64,000 bases of DNA. It comes from Hemerocallis citrina (Eukaryota > Streptophyta > Magnoliopsida > Asparagales > Asphodelaceae). Numbering within the stretch: position 1 is the first letter of the stretch; every line of letters starts with the position of its first letter. The notes under the pieces were generated by a model. That model did no database searches. It saw only the letters and a list, made by a program, of their open reading frames with translations, and was not told the DNA's origin. This document shows positions 1-11,660 of the stretch, one piece after another. The translations under genes were made by a program, and so were the position numbers. The stretch covers positions 176,733,744 to 176,797,743 of the forward strand of contig CM030363.1 in assembly GCA_017893485.1 (NCBI GenBank), read 5' to 3'.

Positions 1-997
1 GTTGCGAGTTCGTAAATGCAAATGAATGGTAAATGAAATACGTGGTTGAATAGTTTAACGAAAACGAGGCAGTGACGTCAAGTGATTATTTATGAAATAA
101 AGAAAGTGTGTAGGGGTGGTATGAGATTATGTGAGTGTAAAATCAAGTTACGTGTGAGCTTGCTATGATGCATATAGTGCAGATATAGATTTATACCGAT
201 GGATGCAGGTTTGCAGAATACTTTGCTATAAATTCGTATGTATGACGTTTTATGTGCAAATCTCAGGTTGAATCTTCTTATATTGATATTCGTAAGTTTA
301 AGTTATTTTCTTTATATAATTTAATTTATTTATGAGTTTAGTAAATTATACTCACACCAGAAATGGCTAACCCCTTAGTGTTTGGGGGGTTGGGAGAGTC
401 CGAGGACTACTCTAGATCCCCTACTGTTACAGGTTCCCATCAGTGCAGAGAGGAGGTGTAGATTGTAGGGTGAGGATTTATTCTAAAATTTTTGTATTAA
501 TTAGTTAGGATGAGAGGTAATTTTATGATTTAAATTGTATTATGGGTGTATAAGTATGTAAATGATGATGGCGAGTATAGTATGGAGTAGTATGTGGTGG
601 TTGTGACCCGTACCCATCTAGTTGTGGTGTACCGGGCTCTGCGGTAAGTTTTACAAAGATTTTTCTAAAATTTTACCTCGTTTTCAAAGGAAATTATCAT
701 TTTTATTTTATATTTGATAATTCGTAAAGAGTTTGGCCCCCAGTACATTATATTATATTGCCTGTATGTTTCTGCTCATTTTGGCCTGCGGAGCCCATGA
801 AATGATTGTATGTGTTGTGAGCTACGGAATTTTGAGCAGAATTCCGTAAGCTATCCGCGTTTCGGGGCAAAATTTACAGGGGAAACTCTGCCGAAATTTT
901 TCCTGAAATATAACTTTCTTAGTTTATGTTTAAAGTAACATAGAAATTGAAAGAATTGAGTTTGGAGTCAAAAAAATAATAATTTTGGGACGTTACA
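1..997 (+). mobile_element. 3' part of large LTR (TGTAACACCC-type family)
   Basis: The left part is outside the window. The segment ends in GGGACGTTACA at 997, the same kind of terminus as the LTRs ending at 3868, 6490 and 20678. Around 350 it has the passage ACTCACACCAGAAATGGCTA followed by a G-rich run; a diverged version sits at 11060 near the end of solo LTR S1, so it is a shared feature of the LTR 3' region. No reading frame has protein character. Sequence after 997 continues the U3-like part of the next LTR, so this copy was probably inserted into that one. Tekay/Del-type chromovirus membership is inferred from the termini only. Confidence 0.55.
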
Positions 998-1112
998 GAG
1001 ATGGAGGTAGTTTCTCAATCATGGGTAGTTGCTACAACTCCCTAACTCATCCTAGGCTTTGATCCCTAACTATTTGATTAAATCCTAGCCATCTATTCTC
1101 ACTCAAAAAATG

Positions 1113-1120
1113 TATAAATA
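1113..1120 (+). promoter_or_regulatory. TATA box of LTR A
   Basis: TATAAATA followed by CCCCC sits about 300 bp upstream of a leader that ends in a GT-rich splice-donor-like site. LTRs S1 (9529), the Copia-like LTR (17029) and the Tekay-like LTR (58945) have the same layout. This is probably the U3 promoter setting the start of R; activity is not shown. Confidence 0.5.
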
Positions 1121-2047
1121 CCCCCTAGTTCTTCTCATTTAGTACACTAGAAAATTGATTAAGAAAGAAAAGATTAAGAGTGTTTTTGTGAGATTAAAGG
1201 ATTGAGAGTTTTGGTAAGTAAAAGATTGAGGGATTTATTTGTGTGTGTGTTCCTTCAAGAAGTGGCCGGTTTACATCCAAGGGAGAAAGGGCTCGGGTTT
1301 AGCTAGTACAAGGAGGAGGTGGCACATTGGTGGCACAAGCTAGGAGGAGAAGGAGCCAATCGTTCATTCTAGGCGATTTTAGGAGTTCTTAGTTGTTTCT
1401 CTCCATAAAGGTGGGTGACTTTCTCGAACTTCTAACTAGATATCATGCTAGGGTTGGTATTGATAAAATTGATAAGAAAAAATCCAATTAGGTTAGCCAT
1501 GTGATTAAAAGGAGACAAATTGCAAATAATGTGAATGCTTGTTAAATTGAATGTTAGTTGATGCAAATTGTGATTTTACCATGCTACCATGAATTATGTG
1601 ATTTGTAATGTATTAGATTAAGAAAAATTGTGTTGGTGTGACTAGTTAATTGAATTAGAATCATTGAAGTATGAATTGCCTAAATTGACTTGATGCTAGT
1701 ATGAAAAAGAACAAATTTTGTAGTGGAAGTGTTTGTTTAATCACAAAAGAATAAGAACAGAGAGTTATGGAAGATTGTAGTGCTAAGACATGAAGAAATT
1801 ATAATTGTTTCCTCATTTTCGAAATTTTAGATTAAAAATAAAAAGTAGAGAGTAAAATTTGTGTTTTTGTGTCAAATAATAATATTTTATCTCACTGATA
1901 TATTGTAAATTTATCGAGATTACATTCTGGAAATTTAGAATACAAGTAGAGAAGAAAGGAATTGAAACACTTGATTTTTATGAAAATTCGTATTGAACAG
2001 AGAGTCGATCCATAAACCATTTAACTAAAACTCATATCGAGTTAGTC

Positions 2048-2315
2048 ACTTGGACTTTCTGGTCCTTGGGTGCGCCACAGTATGGTGACTGTAGCCCGGG
2101 TCTGGTCTTGGTTGTGGGTTCGAAACTGGGCAGTGCCCTATTTAATTCCAAAATTCTTTATAAAAAAAACCGAGAGACTCAAAACTGACCTAAGTGGACT
2201 TAAGTCCATTTCATATCGCCTAGCTGCTTTGAGTTTTCTGGTCTTCGGTGGCGCCACAGGGCTGTTACTGTAGCGTGGGTTTGCCTTTGGGTCTCGGGTT
2301 CGAAACCTGGCTCTG
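2048..2315 (+). repeat. Paired tRNA box-B-like modules in LTR A
   Basis: Two related modules of about 85 bp contain GCGCCACAG, then GGTGACTGTAGC or GTTACTGTAGC, then GGGTTCGAAAC(C)TGG. The box-B-like GGTTCGAAAC starts at 2117 and 2297, 180 bp apart. No full cloverleaf is visible, so these are not tRNA genes. The same pair occurs in LTR B (4791, 4961) and, inverted, in LTR C (24671, 24848), so it belongs to the LTR family. It may be an old SINE-like insertion duplicated with its flank. Confidence 0.5.
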
Positions 2316-4740
2316 GCTTCTTAAAACAACTTTTTTTTCTTTTATTCTTTGAGTTTTATGAACTTAAAAAATTCAGGAAAAAATACTATAATTGTTATAA
2401 AAATATTTAAAGTTCATGAAAAATATTTCTACATTAATTGGACTAATAAAATGAGATTTAAAGGCCAAAATTGAGTAAAAACAATTAAAAGAACTCCATA
2501 GAGTTGAGGTTTGTGGGAATAAAAATGTGATTAATTCTAGAGAAAAATTCTATGTAGTTTATAAAATGAAATTTTTTTGTGCGGGAAATTAAAGTGTGAT
2601 TCATTATGGTTTTTATTCATGGAATTGTAAAATTTTAATGCACGGAAAGTTTACTTAAGATATAATTGTGATATTTGAACCAATAAAAGGGAAGAAATGA
2701 TAATGTGAGAAATAAAGGAATTATATCGAAATTCAATTATAAATGTGAAAGGAATAATTTAAATTGTCACTTTATGAATGAATTTGATGCACAAGAATGA
2801 AATAGAAATCATGTTGATTTATGAGAAAGATTTTATGAGTATGAATACTCAAATATGTGAACATGAAATGAGATTAAAGGACTAGAGTGTAGCTAAGCCT
2901 CATACCGGCGTTGAATGAATTCTTTGAGATAAGATTTGAAATGAAAAGACTAAGTTTGGGTCATGTTGTTGAATTAATGGTTAAGACCGGTATAGGGGAA
3001 GTGCTAACTCTAGGGGATTGATTTTATTTAAGGATTAGATACATAGTGAAGATGTGACGAAAGTAAGAGAAAAACATGAGTATGAGGGCCATCGGATTAG
3101 CGGTGTGAGAGTGTTTTATAGGTTGCCTGTTTGATGCCTCATGTCATGGCGTGAACATTACTCCGGAATTATCGTTCCGATGGCGACGCTTGTCGGGTGT
3201 TTGGTGACTACGGGTGGTGTCATCGTTCCATGATGGAGGCTAAATTATGCATAGGTTCTGCATGATGCATCATGTCACGACATGAGATTCCCCTCCAGAT
3301 TGTCTGGACATGGACTCGTAACTCATAGAACATTTAGGATACTTACCGTAGTTACCGTAGTAGTTTAAGTCATGGCAAGGGATTGAACCCGTGAAGATGA
3401 AGAATGATTAAGGACTTGCCTTCGGATCTATATAGTATGTGATGCATAGAATCCGGACAAGTGCACATTAGTGTCATGTAACATAAGTAATTGCATTAAG
3501 GATTAAGTGCACATTTACATACGATATCAATAGGATAGTCCTCGTAGCTTTGTTTTGTGAAAAGTATGTGCTTTCTTAGTAAGCGAAAATTGATGTATTA
3601 TATCCTTGCATCAGTTGAATGAACTGACGTGCCCACAGTTTCTATGCAGGATAAAGTGCATGAAAAAGACTAAGGAGGAATTGATGCTTAAAGAATTATT
3701 CAAGTGTTGTTTTATTTCATTCATGTAATTGTTGTAACTTTGTTTCCGTTGTTTAAATGTAACTCTGATGTAATAAAAGTTTTAATTCCTTGTAAAAGTG
3801 TACGAAAAGAAGTGTAAATATCCTGTGGAACTTCGAATTCAGTCTTATTTGGAATTCAGGGTGTTACACCCGCCCCCCTCTATTGTATGTTATTTTCACC
3901 TAAACTAAGAATTCAAAGAGAAAGTAAAAGAAAGTGAGCAAAGAGGGTTTCGGTTTTTGCCATTTTGGAGCTTGGAGTTGATCTTGCTAGGAGAAGAAGT
4001 GCTACGCAAATCGTGTTGGAGCTAGGAGCTTTTTTTAGGAGTTTTTCTTCTACATTAAAATTTTTATTGAGGTGGGTGTTTCTTGTGCTTTCTAACCTAG
4101 TAATATTATGCATGCTAGTTTGACATATGTTTAGTTGTTAAATTTTGATTGATGTGATGATTGTAGATTGCACAATACTAGTATAACAGTGTCATGGCTT
4201 GTGAAATTGTTGTTGTATTTCATTTTGATGGCTTAAATACTTGTTAAATAAAAGAGGGCAAAAAAAGTAACATCTAGTGGATTGTAGGCTTGCAAATCTT
4301 CTAATTGATGCATATTAGGTTGTTCATATAGAGGCAAAAAAAAAAGCATTGTGTATAAAAAGTTTAAAGATCCTATTATAATGAAGAAATATAAAACTAA
4401 TCTCACTAATATTTATTTTGGGCATTTTAATGGTATAAATTTTTATAATGATGTTTTGAAGAGGGACAATATTTTGTGCAAAATTAAAGTTTGGTAGTAG
4501 GAGTACATTAATACAATTTGGAGGAAATTTTTATTATATTGTCGAAAATAAGATTTTTATAAGTTTAAATACGTGCTATTATACTGTATTTTGGAAAGAA
4601 AATATTCTGGAAAAAATTAGATTTTTATGATACAAAGCAATTGAGAAATCGAGATTTTTTGTAAAAAAAGTTATAAACAGACAAGTAAAATAAAGAGATT
4701 TTAACTCCTTAATATAATAGAAAACGAACTTGGGAGTATT

Positions 4741-4980
4741 GGGTTTCGGCGTAGGTTTATGGCGCCGTGAACAGTGCTGCTCGGGTTTTGGGTTCGAGTC
4801 TTGAAGATGCTCTGTTTTATTTTGAAATTTGATTTTTTTTTCCAAAAACACAGCAGCCTGTATATAAGGCAATTAAATGGGTTTCTTTTACTAGCAGCTA
4901 ATGGGCTCACTGGTTACTGGGAGCTGCCTTTGAGCGCTGTCCTCTGAGGCGTGGTCGCGAGTTCGAAACCGGCCATGGCT
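4741..4980 (+). repeat. Paired tRNA box-B-like modules in LTR B
   Basis: GGTTCGAGTC (4791) and GTTCGAAACC (4961) lie 170 bp apart, each preceded by a GC-rich block with a GGCGCCGTGAACAGTGCTG-like or GAGCGCTGTCC-like sequence. They correspond in position and spacing to the modules of LTRs A and C. Confidence 0.45.
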
Positions 4981-5667
4981 AGTTTTGAACTTCTTTCTTT
5001 TTTTGAGTTTTCAAGTAAATAAAAAAATGGAAAAAAATCCTATTATTTTCTAAAATATTATTTAGACCCTAGGAAAATATTTTCACAATATTTGATATAT
5101 ATTTTTTGAGAATTAGAAGTAGTATTTCACATTAAAACAATTTGTTCAAGAGAACTTGATTTCGAAATTAAAGAAGAGATTTTTTATGGTTAAAAGAAAT
5201 TAAAGTGGAATACGATTAGACTCATCTTGATTAAAGTTTCATGGTTGTAAATATATTTGATGAGAGAATATTTGGGTTGCATACAAGTCTATAATTGATC
5301 AAATTGATAATGAAAGTTGAAGTGAGTTACTTCATGTTGTAAGATTACAATGGAAATGAATATGAAAGAGATTGTGAATAAAGAATCAAATTATCTTGAT
5401 GAGGTTAGATGTAACCTTTGTGGTCTCAGTTGAAACGGTTGTTATTCTAGGGTGAGCGAGACCCAGATTACCGGTAGTTGAAATTAAGAAATTGTGAGCA
5501 GTAACCAGTATGGGTTGACTGTCTTAGTGTTATGTTTAAGACCGGTGGGTAAACTAAACTCTAGTTCTTAATAACCATAACCTAAACTTAAGGATAGACA
5601 CTAGTTGGCGATATGAAGAAATGAGTGCAAACGTGAGTTATGGACTCCAAAATGATCTTTGGAGAGA

Positions 5668-5925
5668 GACGGTTCCCAGTATTCTAGGACGATGGACATA
5701 AGGGCCACAGAATGATACACGGAATGGGAACGATCTCCAGTATTCCAGGGCGAGAGTGACGCTCATGGGATACTTGTGCAATGGTTATTACATAATGACC
5801 TGCAGAGTGAGACGATCCCCAGTATTCCGGGACGATGGACGTAAGGGCCACAAAATGATCCACGGGGAGGGATTGGTCTCCAGTATTCCAATGACGAGAG
5901 TCAATACTTGCAAAGTGTCTAAATC
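5668..5925 (+). repeat. Tandem duplication, ~143-bp unit, in LTR B
   Basis: The first unit begins GACGGTTCCCAGTATTC at 5668 and the second GACGATCCCCAGTATTC at 5811. Both contain GACGATGGAC(A/G)TAAGGGCCAC and an internal GTCTCCAGTATTCC-like sub-repeat. The reading frames here are chance. Minisatellites at a similar place occur in the other LTR families. Confidence 0.7.
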
Positions 5926-6490
5926 TTGTATTAGTCATCGTAGTAGGTTGCATCGCGTGGGATCTAACCCTATAATGTGGAGTACGTAGGTGCCTGCCCT
6001 CGGACCTGTGTAGTATAGGATGCATAGAATCCGAACAAGTATGTATTAGTGTCATCCTAGCGTAAACATCTGGAGTAGACATTAAGTCATTGCATACACT
6101 GACATGATTAGGATAGTCACTCTTTTAGACTTTGTTTACATTCAAGTTTGTGGTTGCTAAAATATAAAGAATCGTTATATTACGGCATAGTGAGGATCAC
6201 CGTTTATAATATTGCATCGGTTGTAACCAACCGACGTGCCCACAGTTTCACATGCAGGACTTGGAATTCACAAGAAGATATAAAAATGAATTTGATGCTG
6301 ATGATTACTTAAATGCTAAAGTTGTTACACTTGTATATTTATCATGTTGTATTTATTTATTTCTACTGCGTTGATGTGAAAGAACAATGTTGTAATAAAA
6401 GTTTCAAAATTCCTTGTAAAAATTGTACGAAATGAAGTGAAGATCATGTTGAGCTACGAATTACCGTATTTTGGTATTCGGGGCGTTACA

Positions 6491-8993
6491 AAGTCCCCAC
6501 ATGGCTAAGCCCGAGTTTTTTTGGGGGTTTGGTTTTTTTGAGGCTTGTTTTTTTTTTCTGTTTTTTTTTTCTATGGGTATTTTTTATGAATGGATTTCGG
6601 GTTTTTTCAGGTTTTTTTTCCAGTTTCGGTTTTTTTAAATTTAATTTAATTAATATCGATTTATTTTAATTAGTTTAAATCCTAATTAATTTATAATAAT
6701 TTCAAATAAAACAAAAAATTAAATCCTATTTTAAATTAATTTCGCTATAGTGTTTTTACAACTCAACCAAAGCTAATCTTTCATAGAAAACTATTTCTGC
6801 TACAGTAAATTTACATCCAACCAAAGCTATTTTATGAAATCAAATCCCAGGATTTGTTTTCGCTACAGTGTTTCTCCCTCATTTGATTTCTTTTACATCC
6901 AACCAAACCACTCCTTATTAATTTTGGTGTAGGAACGCTTCGTGGAACTTAGAAACAATTGAATTCATATTATAGGTAGTAACGACTTTACTACTCCGAT
7001 TTCAATTATATTGTAGGATATATGCATACTAGAGAAGCTATATATGTTGTATTGGATGAGTATTCATGCTTAGATTGATTGAATCATTGATGAATTATTG
7101 TCATTTAATTATATGAAATTACTGTAAGGTTAACTTGGAAACATTTTACAATTTCTTTCATAAATTTTGGATTTACTTCCGAATATCATTTCTCTTTAAC
7201 TAGATGAAATCTAAAGCATAAACTTTTATATGTGTATTCTGAATATGTTTATAACATCTCCAGAAAAAAATATGATTTTTGGATGTCATTTGGTATTTTA
7301 AATAAATCCGAACTCAATCCTGATTAAGAACGAAAACATGACATATTTTATAAATATGTCCAGAATATCATGCTTACTTCCAAAAAATAATTTCTCTACA
7401 TATATATAGAATTAGAAGCTGAACTTTTTATATGTGAATCTAGTATATGTCTATAATAGTTTCACAATATTTCATGAGATTTGAATATCGTTTAGTATTT
7501 TAAACAAATCGGAAAGTATGACTAGTTGACAATTTGGCTTGGTTTTAGAAATTTGTACATCTTTTGGTTTCTGACCATTTTAACATCATTCAGTATTTTA
7601 AGGAAACTCAAAACTAAGAATTTGAAACATATTCGTTAATCTTTTTTATGAGTCTAAATTGTTTTTTCCATGAAGTGTGAAATTTTTGGTAATTTTTATA
7701 AGTAGCAAGAGCTACATTTTTTTGGAATTTGAACGTACTGTTTTGCATATGGATTTAGACAAAATAATTGTGGTTAAATTTATATGTTTTTAACTACAAT
7801 GTTGTAGTCATTTGTGTTTCTTATGAAACTAAGAAATCCATTTTTCTGATAAGTATTGGAATTTATATGGTTTTTGCAAGACTACTATGTTGTTGTCCAA
7901 AGACATAATTGAATATTCAAATGGTAGATTCTATATATGGGACTGGGGATACGCACAGTAAATCCACATGTGTGGGCTATGGGTAGGCCGGTAAGATCCA
8001 TGAATCTGAGAGAATGACTTGGTCAAATCCAAGGAAATGATTGTGACTTAGGTGATACCTGAGTCCGGTAGAGACTCCGAGGGAGGAGTTGAATAGGTTC
8101 GGTGTGACTAAGATTCCAGTTAGTTTGTGTGAAATGTATGTCCAAAATATGGATCGTTAAGTCTAAATTATATTTTGCATCAATTAGGGAACAATTTGCA
8201 TTAGAAGAAGATATGAGTGAAACAATGATGGACATGGCTAGTAAAGAACTGAGGCTCCTAGGGATGTTCGGGACCTAGGATATGCCCGGTAAATCCATGT
8301 GTGGGCTAGGAGTAGGCCGGAAAGGTCCACTATCCTGGGAGTTTGACTTACACGTGATTGCGAGTTGGAGTACTAGTCAACTTTTGAGAATAAGTTGAGT
8401 TAGTATATTAAAGCCAAATCGAATATTAATGTGATCTCAATAGGTAGTGAGACCACGAGTTGTAAGATATTTTGCGAAAAGTGTAAATGCATAAATGCAT
8501 ATAGAATTGATATTATGAGAATTAGTGTAGTTTAATATATAACTTGATCTAGACATATTTGGGTGAGTAGTACCATCTTATCACTATCATTAGCAAATGA
8601 TTAGGTTGTTGTTGGAAAATTTAGTTCGTGATTAATTTCCATAAATTAAAGTGTGGGTTCTAGAATTTGAATAAGGCTTAGTTACCGGCAAGTGACCGCT
8701 AGCGCGGTTGGCGTAAGTCTGATAGGGTGGCTTTAGCTCTAGGCTGTGTTGTTAATGATTGTACGGACATTCACTAGTTGGAAGTTGTATTCACCTATCA
8801 AGGGGTCACATGCGGTGTTTTCACGACTGTTAATTTCTAAGATCTAGTGTTAAGAATATGAGGTGGATGCATAGGTCGCAGGCTCCTGTCGGAACTTAGG
8901 AGATGGACCTTTAAGTGTCCTTCAATGTTCTAAGTTGTCGGATACGAATGGGGAGTGAGAGTTTAAAGTCTTTTTGCGAAGCAGGAAAAGGCA
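6491..8993 (+). mobile_element. AT-rich repeat tract and LTR portion interrupted by S1
   Basis: No gene is seen. At 6750-6915 there is a MITE-like stretch with repeated 'ACATCCAACCAAA' and 'GCTACAGT' phrases. From about 6920 the sequence has the AT-rich, frame-free character of LTR interiors. Two related blocks, GTAAATCCACATGTGTGGG (about 7958) and GTAAATCCATGTGTGGGCT (about 8290), lie about 330 bp apart, each followed by GTAGGCCGG. The sequence is split at 8998 by S1 and resumes at 11418. Confidence 0.4.
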
Positions 8994-9397
8994 TGTAGTG
9001 TAGAACCCCGTATTTTCAGGTATTATTTTAATTATTTGAAAATGAATTTAAATCTATTTTGGAGATTAATTAATATTTTCTTAAAAGATTTATCTTTTGT
9101 ACACGTGCAAAACACGTGCAAATGACTTTTGAGATGTTTGAAAAATTAATTTTTCTTTATGAAAAATCATTATTTAATAATTGGAATTTATTTGTTATTT
9201 TTCTGGATTTTTCTGAAATCAATTTGATCTATTTGCAATTTTTGAGAAAAGAAGGACTTTTATGCAAAATTGACATTTTTAAGGGTTAAAATGCAAATTG
9301 TATTTTCTGGACGTTTTGAACAGTAGAATTTGAGATTAGGATCATATTTTACTTTTAAAACCTAATTTTAATGAATTTTAGATGAATTTCCAAGAGT

Positions 9398-9398
<1 letters not shown>

Positions 9399-9464
<66 letters not shown>
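9399..9464. repeat. (TA)n microsatellite in S1
   Basis: An uninterrupted TA run of about 66 bp. It is absent at the equivalent point of S2, so it arose or expanded after the two copies separated. Confidence 0.95.
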
Positions 9465-9467
<3 letters not shown>

Positions 9468-9528
9468 GTATTTTGAAGGGATTGTTTTGCAAATATATTT
9501 GGAAACCCTAAAAATGATATTCCCGGCC

Positions 9529-9536
9529 TATATAAG
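9529..9536 (+). promoter_or_regulatory. TATA box of S1
   Basis: TATATAAG follows CCCGGCC and sits about 120 bp before the donor-like CAACAG|GTGAGTG. The equivalent site in S2 is GGATATTTAAGGG near 62410. Confidence 0.5.
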
Positions 9537-10113
9537 AGAGTTTGCAGCCGTCATTCGCTGCACAACTCAGATTTTATTATATCTCTTATTCTCTTGGTGA
9601 TTGAAGAAGAAGTTTTTGGATCTAGCAAAGGAAGGCCTTTCGTGGATTTCTTGATTCAACAGGTGAGTGATATGAACCTTGCTTCGTTTTATGTGAATGA
9701 TTATGTGTTGTTTGTTTTGATATTTTGTATCTTGTATGTGGTCGATGCAATATTTATTATTGTTGTTATGCAAGAGAAATCCATGAATATTCGGTAGATC
9801 TTGTTTAACAAACTCTTTATTGCTCGAAACATGATAAGATTTAAGTATGGTTTTGATCAGATGTGAGAACATCTGGATCTTGTGTTTATAAGCAGATCTT
9901 GGTTATTATTGGTGAAAGAATTGAGTGTTAAGAAACCCTAATGGAAGATTTAGGAATTGAGAACGTGAGAATTTAGTATTGTATCCATGATGTGGATCAT
10001 CTTGAGATTGTCACTTCTAATTGAATACGAGTTAATTTCCTAAGCAAGGAATCTTTAGAGAACACCAGTCTCGAATTTCGTATTCAGACCTAGTTGTGAA
10101 ATCTGTAGGCCGA

Positions 10114-10861
10114 CAGTCGACTGGTCTACAATTCAGTCGACTGGTACGACTCTACTGTTGCACTTTCATTCATTTGAGAATTGTTCAGGACAGTCGACTG
10201 GGACTATTGTCAGTCGACTGGCCTACTGAGTAAAATCTGTTCAGTCTTTTCGGGACGGTCGGCCATGACCTCTATAAGTCGACTGTTAGCACTTGGAATG
10301 TTTCTTGAGAATTATTGGTAATTGCTTCGGGTAAGTCGACTGATGGTTTAATAAGTCGACTTATAGCACTTGTTATAATCTTAGATATCGTTTCTCGGGG
10401 CAGTCGACTTACTACAGTATAAGTCGACTGGTACTGATAAGTTTTACATAATCTTGAGTGTTCTTTCAAGTCTTTAGTCTTTGTAGATGGATATGTTCTC
10501 GGTGTAAGAGTCACTGTTAGTGATTGCATACCGGGTATCCGATCTATATTATCTTTAGTCTTTGTAGATGGATATGTTCTGCGGTGTAAGAGTCACTGTT
10601 AGTGATTGCTTACCGGGTATTCGATCTATATTATCTTTAGTCTTTGCAGATGGATATGTTCTGCGGTGTAAGAGTCATTGTTAGTGATTGCATACCGGGT
10701 ATCCGATCTATGTTATCTTTAGTCTTTGTAGATGGATATATGGGTATCCGATCTATGGCATTATTAGTGATTGATCGTTGGACATGTACCGTGGTATTGA
10801 GAATAACCAATGATCAGGTATTGGTAGTAAACAGTCGACTGGCCAACCAATCAGTCGACTG
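10114..10861. repeat. Array of paired AGTCGACT palindromes (copy 1)
   Basis: Eleven perfect AGTCGACT cores start (as the 10-mer with flanking base) at 10114, 10134, 10191, 10211, 10276, 10333, 10353, 10401, 10421, 10832 and 10852, plus one decayed site at about 10257. They come in pairs whose members are 20 bp apart (10114/10134, 10191/10211, 10257/10276, 10333/10353, 10401/10421, 10832/10852). The first five pairs recur every 66-77 bp. Most are the full palindrome CAGTCGACTG or AAGTCGACTG. Copy S2 keeps the same pairs and spacings, which suggests sequence-specific binding, but no function is known to me. Confidence 0.9.
10471..10757 (+). repeat. 82-bp tandem repeat, ~3.4 copies
   Basis: Units start with TCTTTAGTCTTTG at 10471, 10552, 10634 and 10716, the last truncated. 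Each contains AAGAGTCA(C/T)TGTTAGTGATTG and CCGGGTAT(C/T)CGATCTAT. Near identity of the units indicates recent amplification. The stretch interrupts the palindrome array between its fifth and sixth pairs. Confidence 0.9.
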
Positions 10862-11439
10862 TACAGTACAGTTGAGCTGTACTATTTTGAGAGTGATTGA
10901 TTGAAGGATAACTGATCGATGGCATTGTTTCTCGACTTGGTTATAAGCATGTACTTCCTGTCGTTTCTTGTTTCACATTACATGTTCAGTTTATGTATTT
11001 TTTTTCAGTACATGTTGCTTGAGAATTTATGTTTATTGTTTATTTATGTTTGTTGTTTATATCACTCACACTATTTATGGCTGACCCCTTTAGTTTTGGG
11101 GGTTAGGGTTCAACTCTAGCCTCATATGATGCAGGTTGTTGCTTAGAGTTTAGAGGCTTGGATGCTTGAGTTAGCTTTAGAGATTATAAGTGATGTAATA
11201 GAGCCCTGTGTAAATTTTGTAAAGAGAAGTGTTGTAAAAGAATGTTTTAATTCAAGGTGTTTGTATTTCCGCTGCATTTGAAGAAGGTTATCGTAATAAG
11301 AGTTTGGAATAAAATAATTTGTGTTTTTGGTCTATGTGTATTGTTACATTGAAGTGGATCGCTGGGAATGTGCCACGTAATTTCTAAGTTCTCATATTAG
11401 AAATTCGGGGCGCTACATGTAGGGTCGCATTTATATTCG

Positions 11440-11660
11440 TTATGACTTTTGGTAAGGTCCGGGAGCGGAGAAAGACCGTTGGGTCCGGGCAGAGTGGAAT
11501 GTCTAAGTCTGGGGAACGGAGAAAGACCACAGGGTCCCCGTAGAATGAAATGGCCACAAATCTATCTGGGAGCGGAGATAGACCGTAGGGCCAGGTGGAG
11601 TGGTGACAACCACAATCCGACTACAGTAGCGGAGATGGTCGCAAGGTTCGGGCTATGGTC
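11440..11660 (+). repeat. Minisatellite, ~55-bp unit, four copies
   Basis: Diverged units centred on GCGGAGAAAGACCGTTGGGT start near 11465, 11516, 11572 and 11629. They belong to the LTR that S1 interrupted. The 106-residue frame across it is not a gene. Confidence 0.75.

Larger units (their letters stand above)
998..3868 (+). mobile_element. Large LTR 'A', TGTAACACCC family
   Basis: This is the 3' portion of an LTR ending in CAGGGTGTTACA at 3868. It has a TATA box at 1113, a leader ending in a donor-like GGTGGGTG near 1410, two box-B-like modules (2117 and 2297), and a 3' part with an AATAAAAG-type polyadenylation signal near 3770. The last 500 bp match, diverged, the end of LTR 'B' (to 6490) and, in reverse complement, the start of solo LTR 'C' (23096). 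No gag-pol coding is present, so this is a solo LTR or LTR fragment. The 5' end is not visible because the copy ending at 997 interrupts it. Confidence 0.65.
3869..6490 (+). mobile_element. Large LTR 'B', TGTAACACCC family
   Basis: The segment ends in ATTCGGGGCGTTACA at 6490. From about 4020 it is alignable to LTR C in reverse complement: leader GCTAGGAGCTTTTTTTAGG, then a GGTGGGTG donor-like site, then an AT-rich stretch with a matching TTAAATTTTGATTG passage. It carries the paired box-B modules and a 143-bp tandem duplication. Its 5' end is missing on the left, where LTR A directly abuts it, so A most likely inserted into B. No protein-coding frame is evident. Confidence 0.65.
8999..11417 (+). 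mobile_element. Solo LTR 'S1' (TGTAGAACCCCG family) with 5-bp TSD
   Basis: It starts TGTAGAACCCCG and ends CGGGGCGCTACA, imperfect inverted termini of the TG..CA type. It is flanked by perfect 5-bp copies TGTAG at 8994-8998 and 11418-11422, the signature of retroviral-type integration followed by LTR-LTR recombination. Inside, in order: a long TA microsatellite, a TATA box (9529), a leader ending CAACAG|GTGAGTG (about 9660), the AGTCGACT palindrome array (10114-10430), an 82-bp tandem repeat, one more palindrome pair (10832, 10852), and a G-rich passage near 11080. The second copy S2 starts at 61946 and is clearly homologous. There is no coding capacity. Confidence 0.85.

Noticed and set aside
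2117..2126. Box-B-like GGTTCGAAAC sites as tRNA genes
   Set aside because: No acceptor stem, D-arm or anticodon arm can be paired around them; also true for 4791, 4961, 13940, 24683, 24860 and 55112.
10106..10430. AGTCGACT array as a CRISPR array
   Set aside because: Repeats are 8-10 bp palindromes at 20/57-bp alternation in plant LTR DNA with no cas genes; spacers are themselves related repeats.
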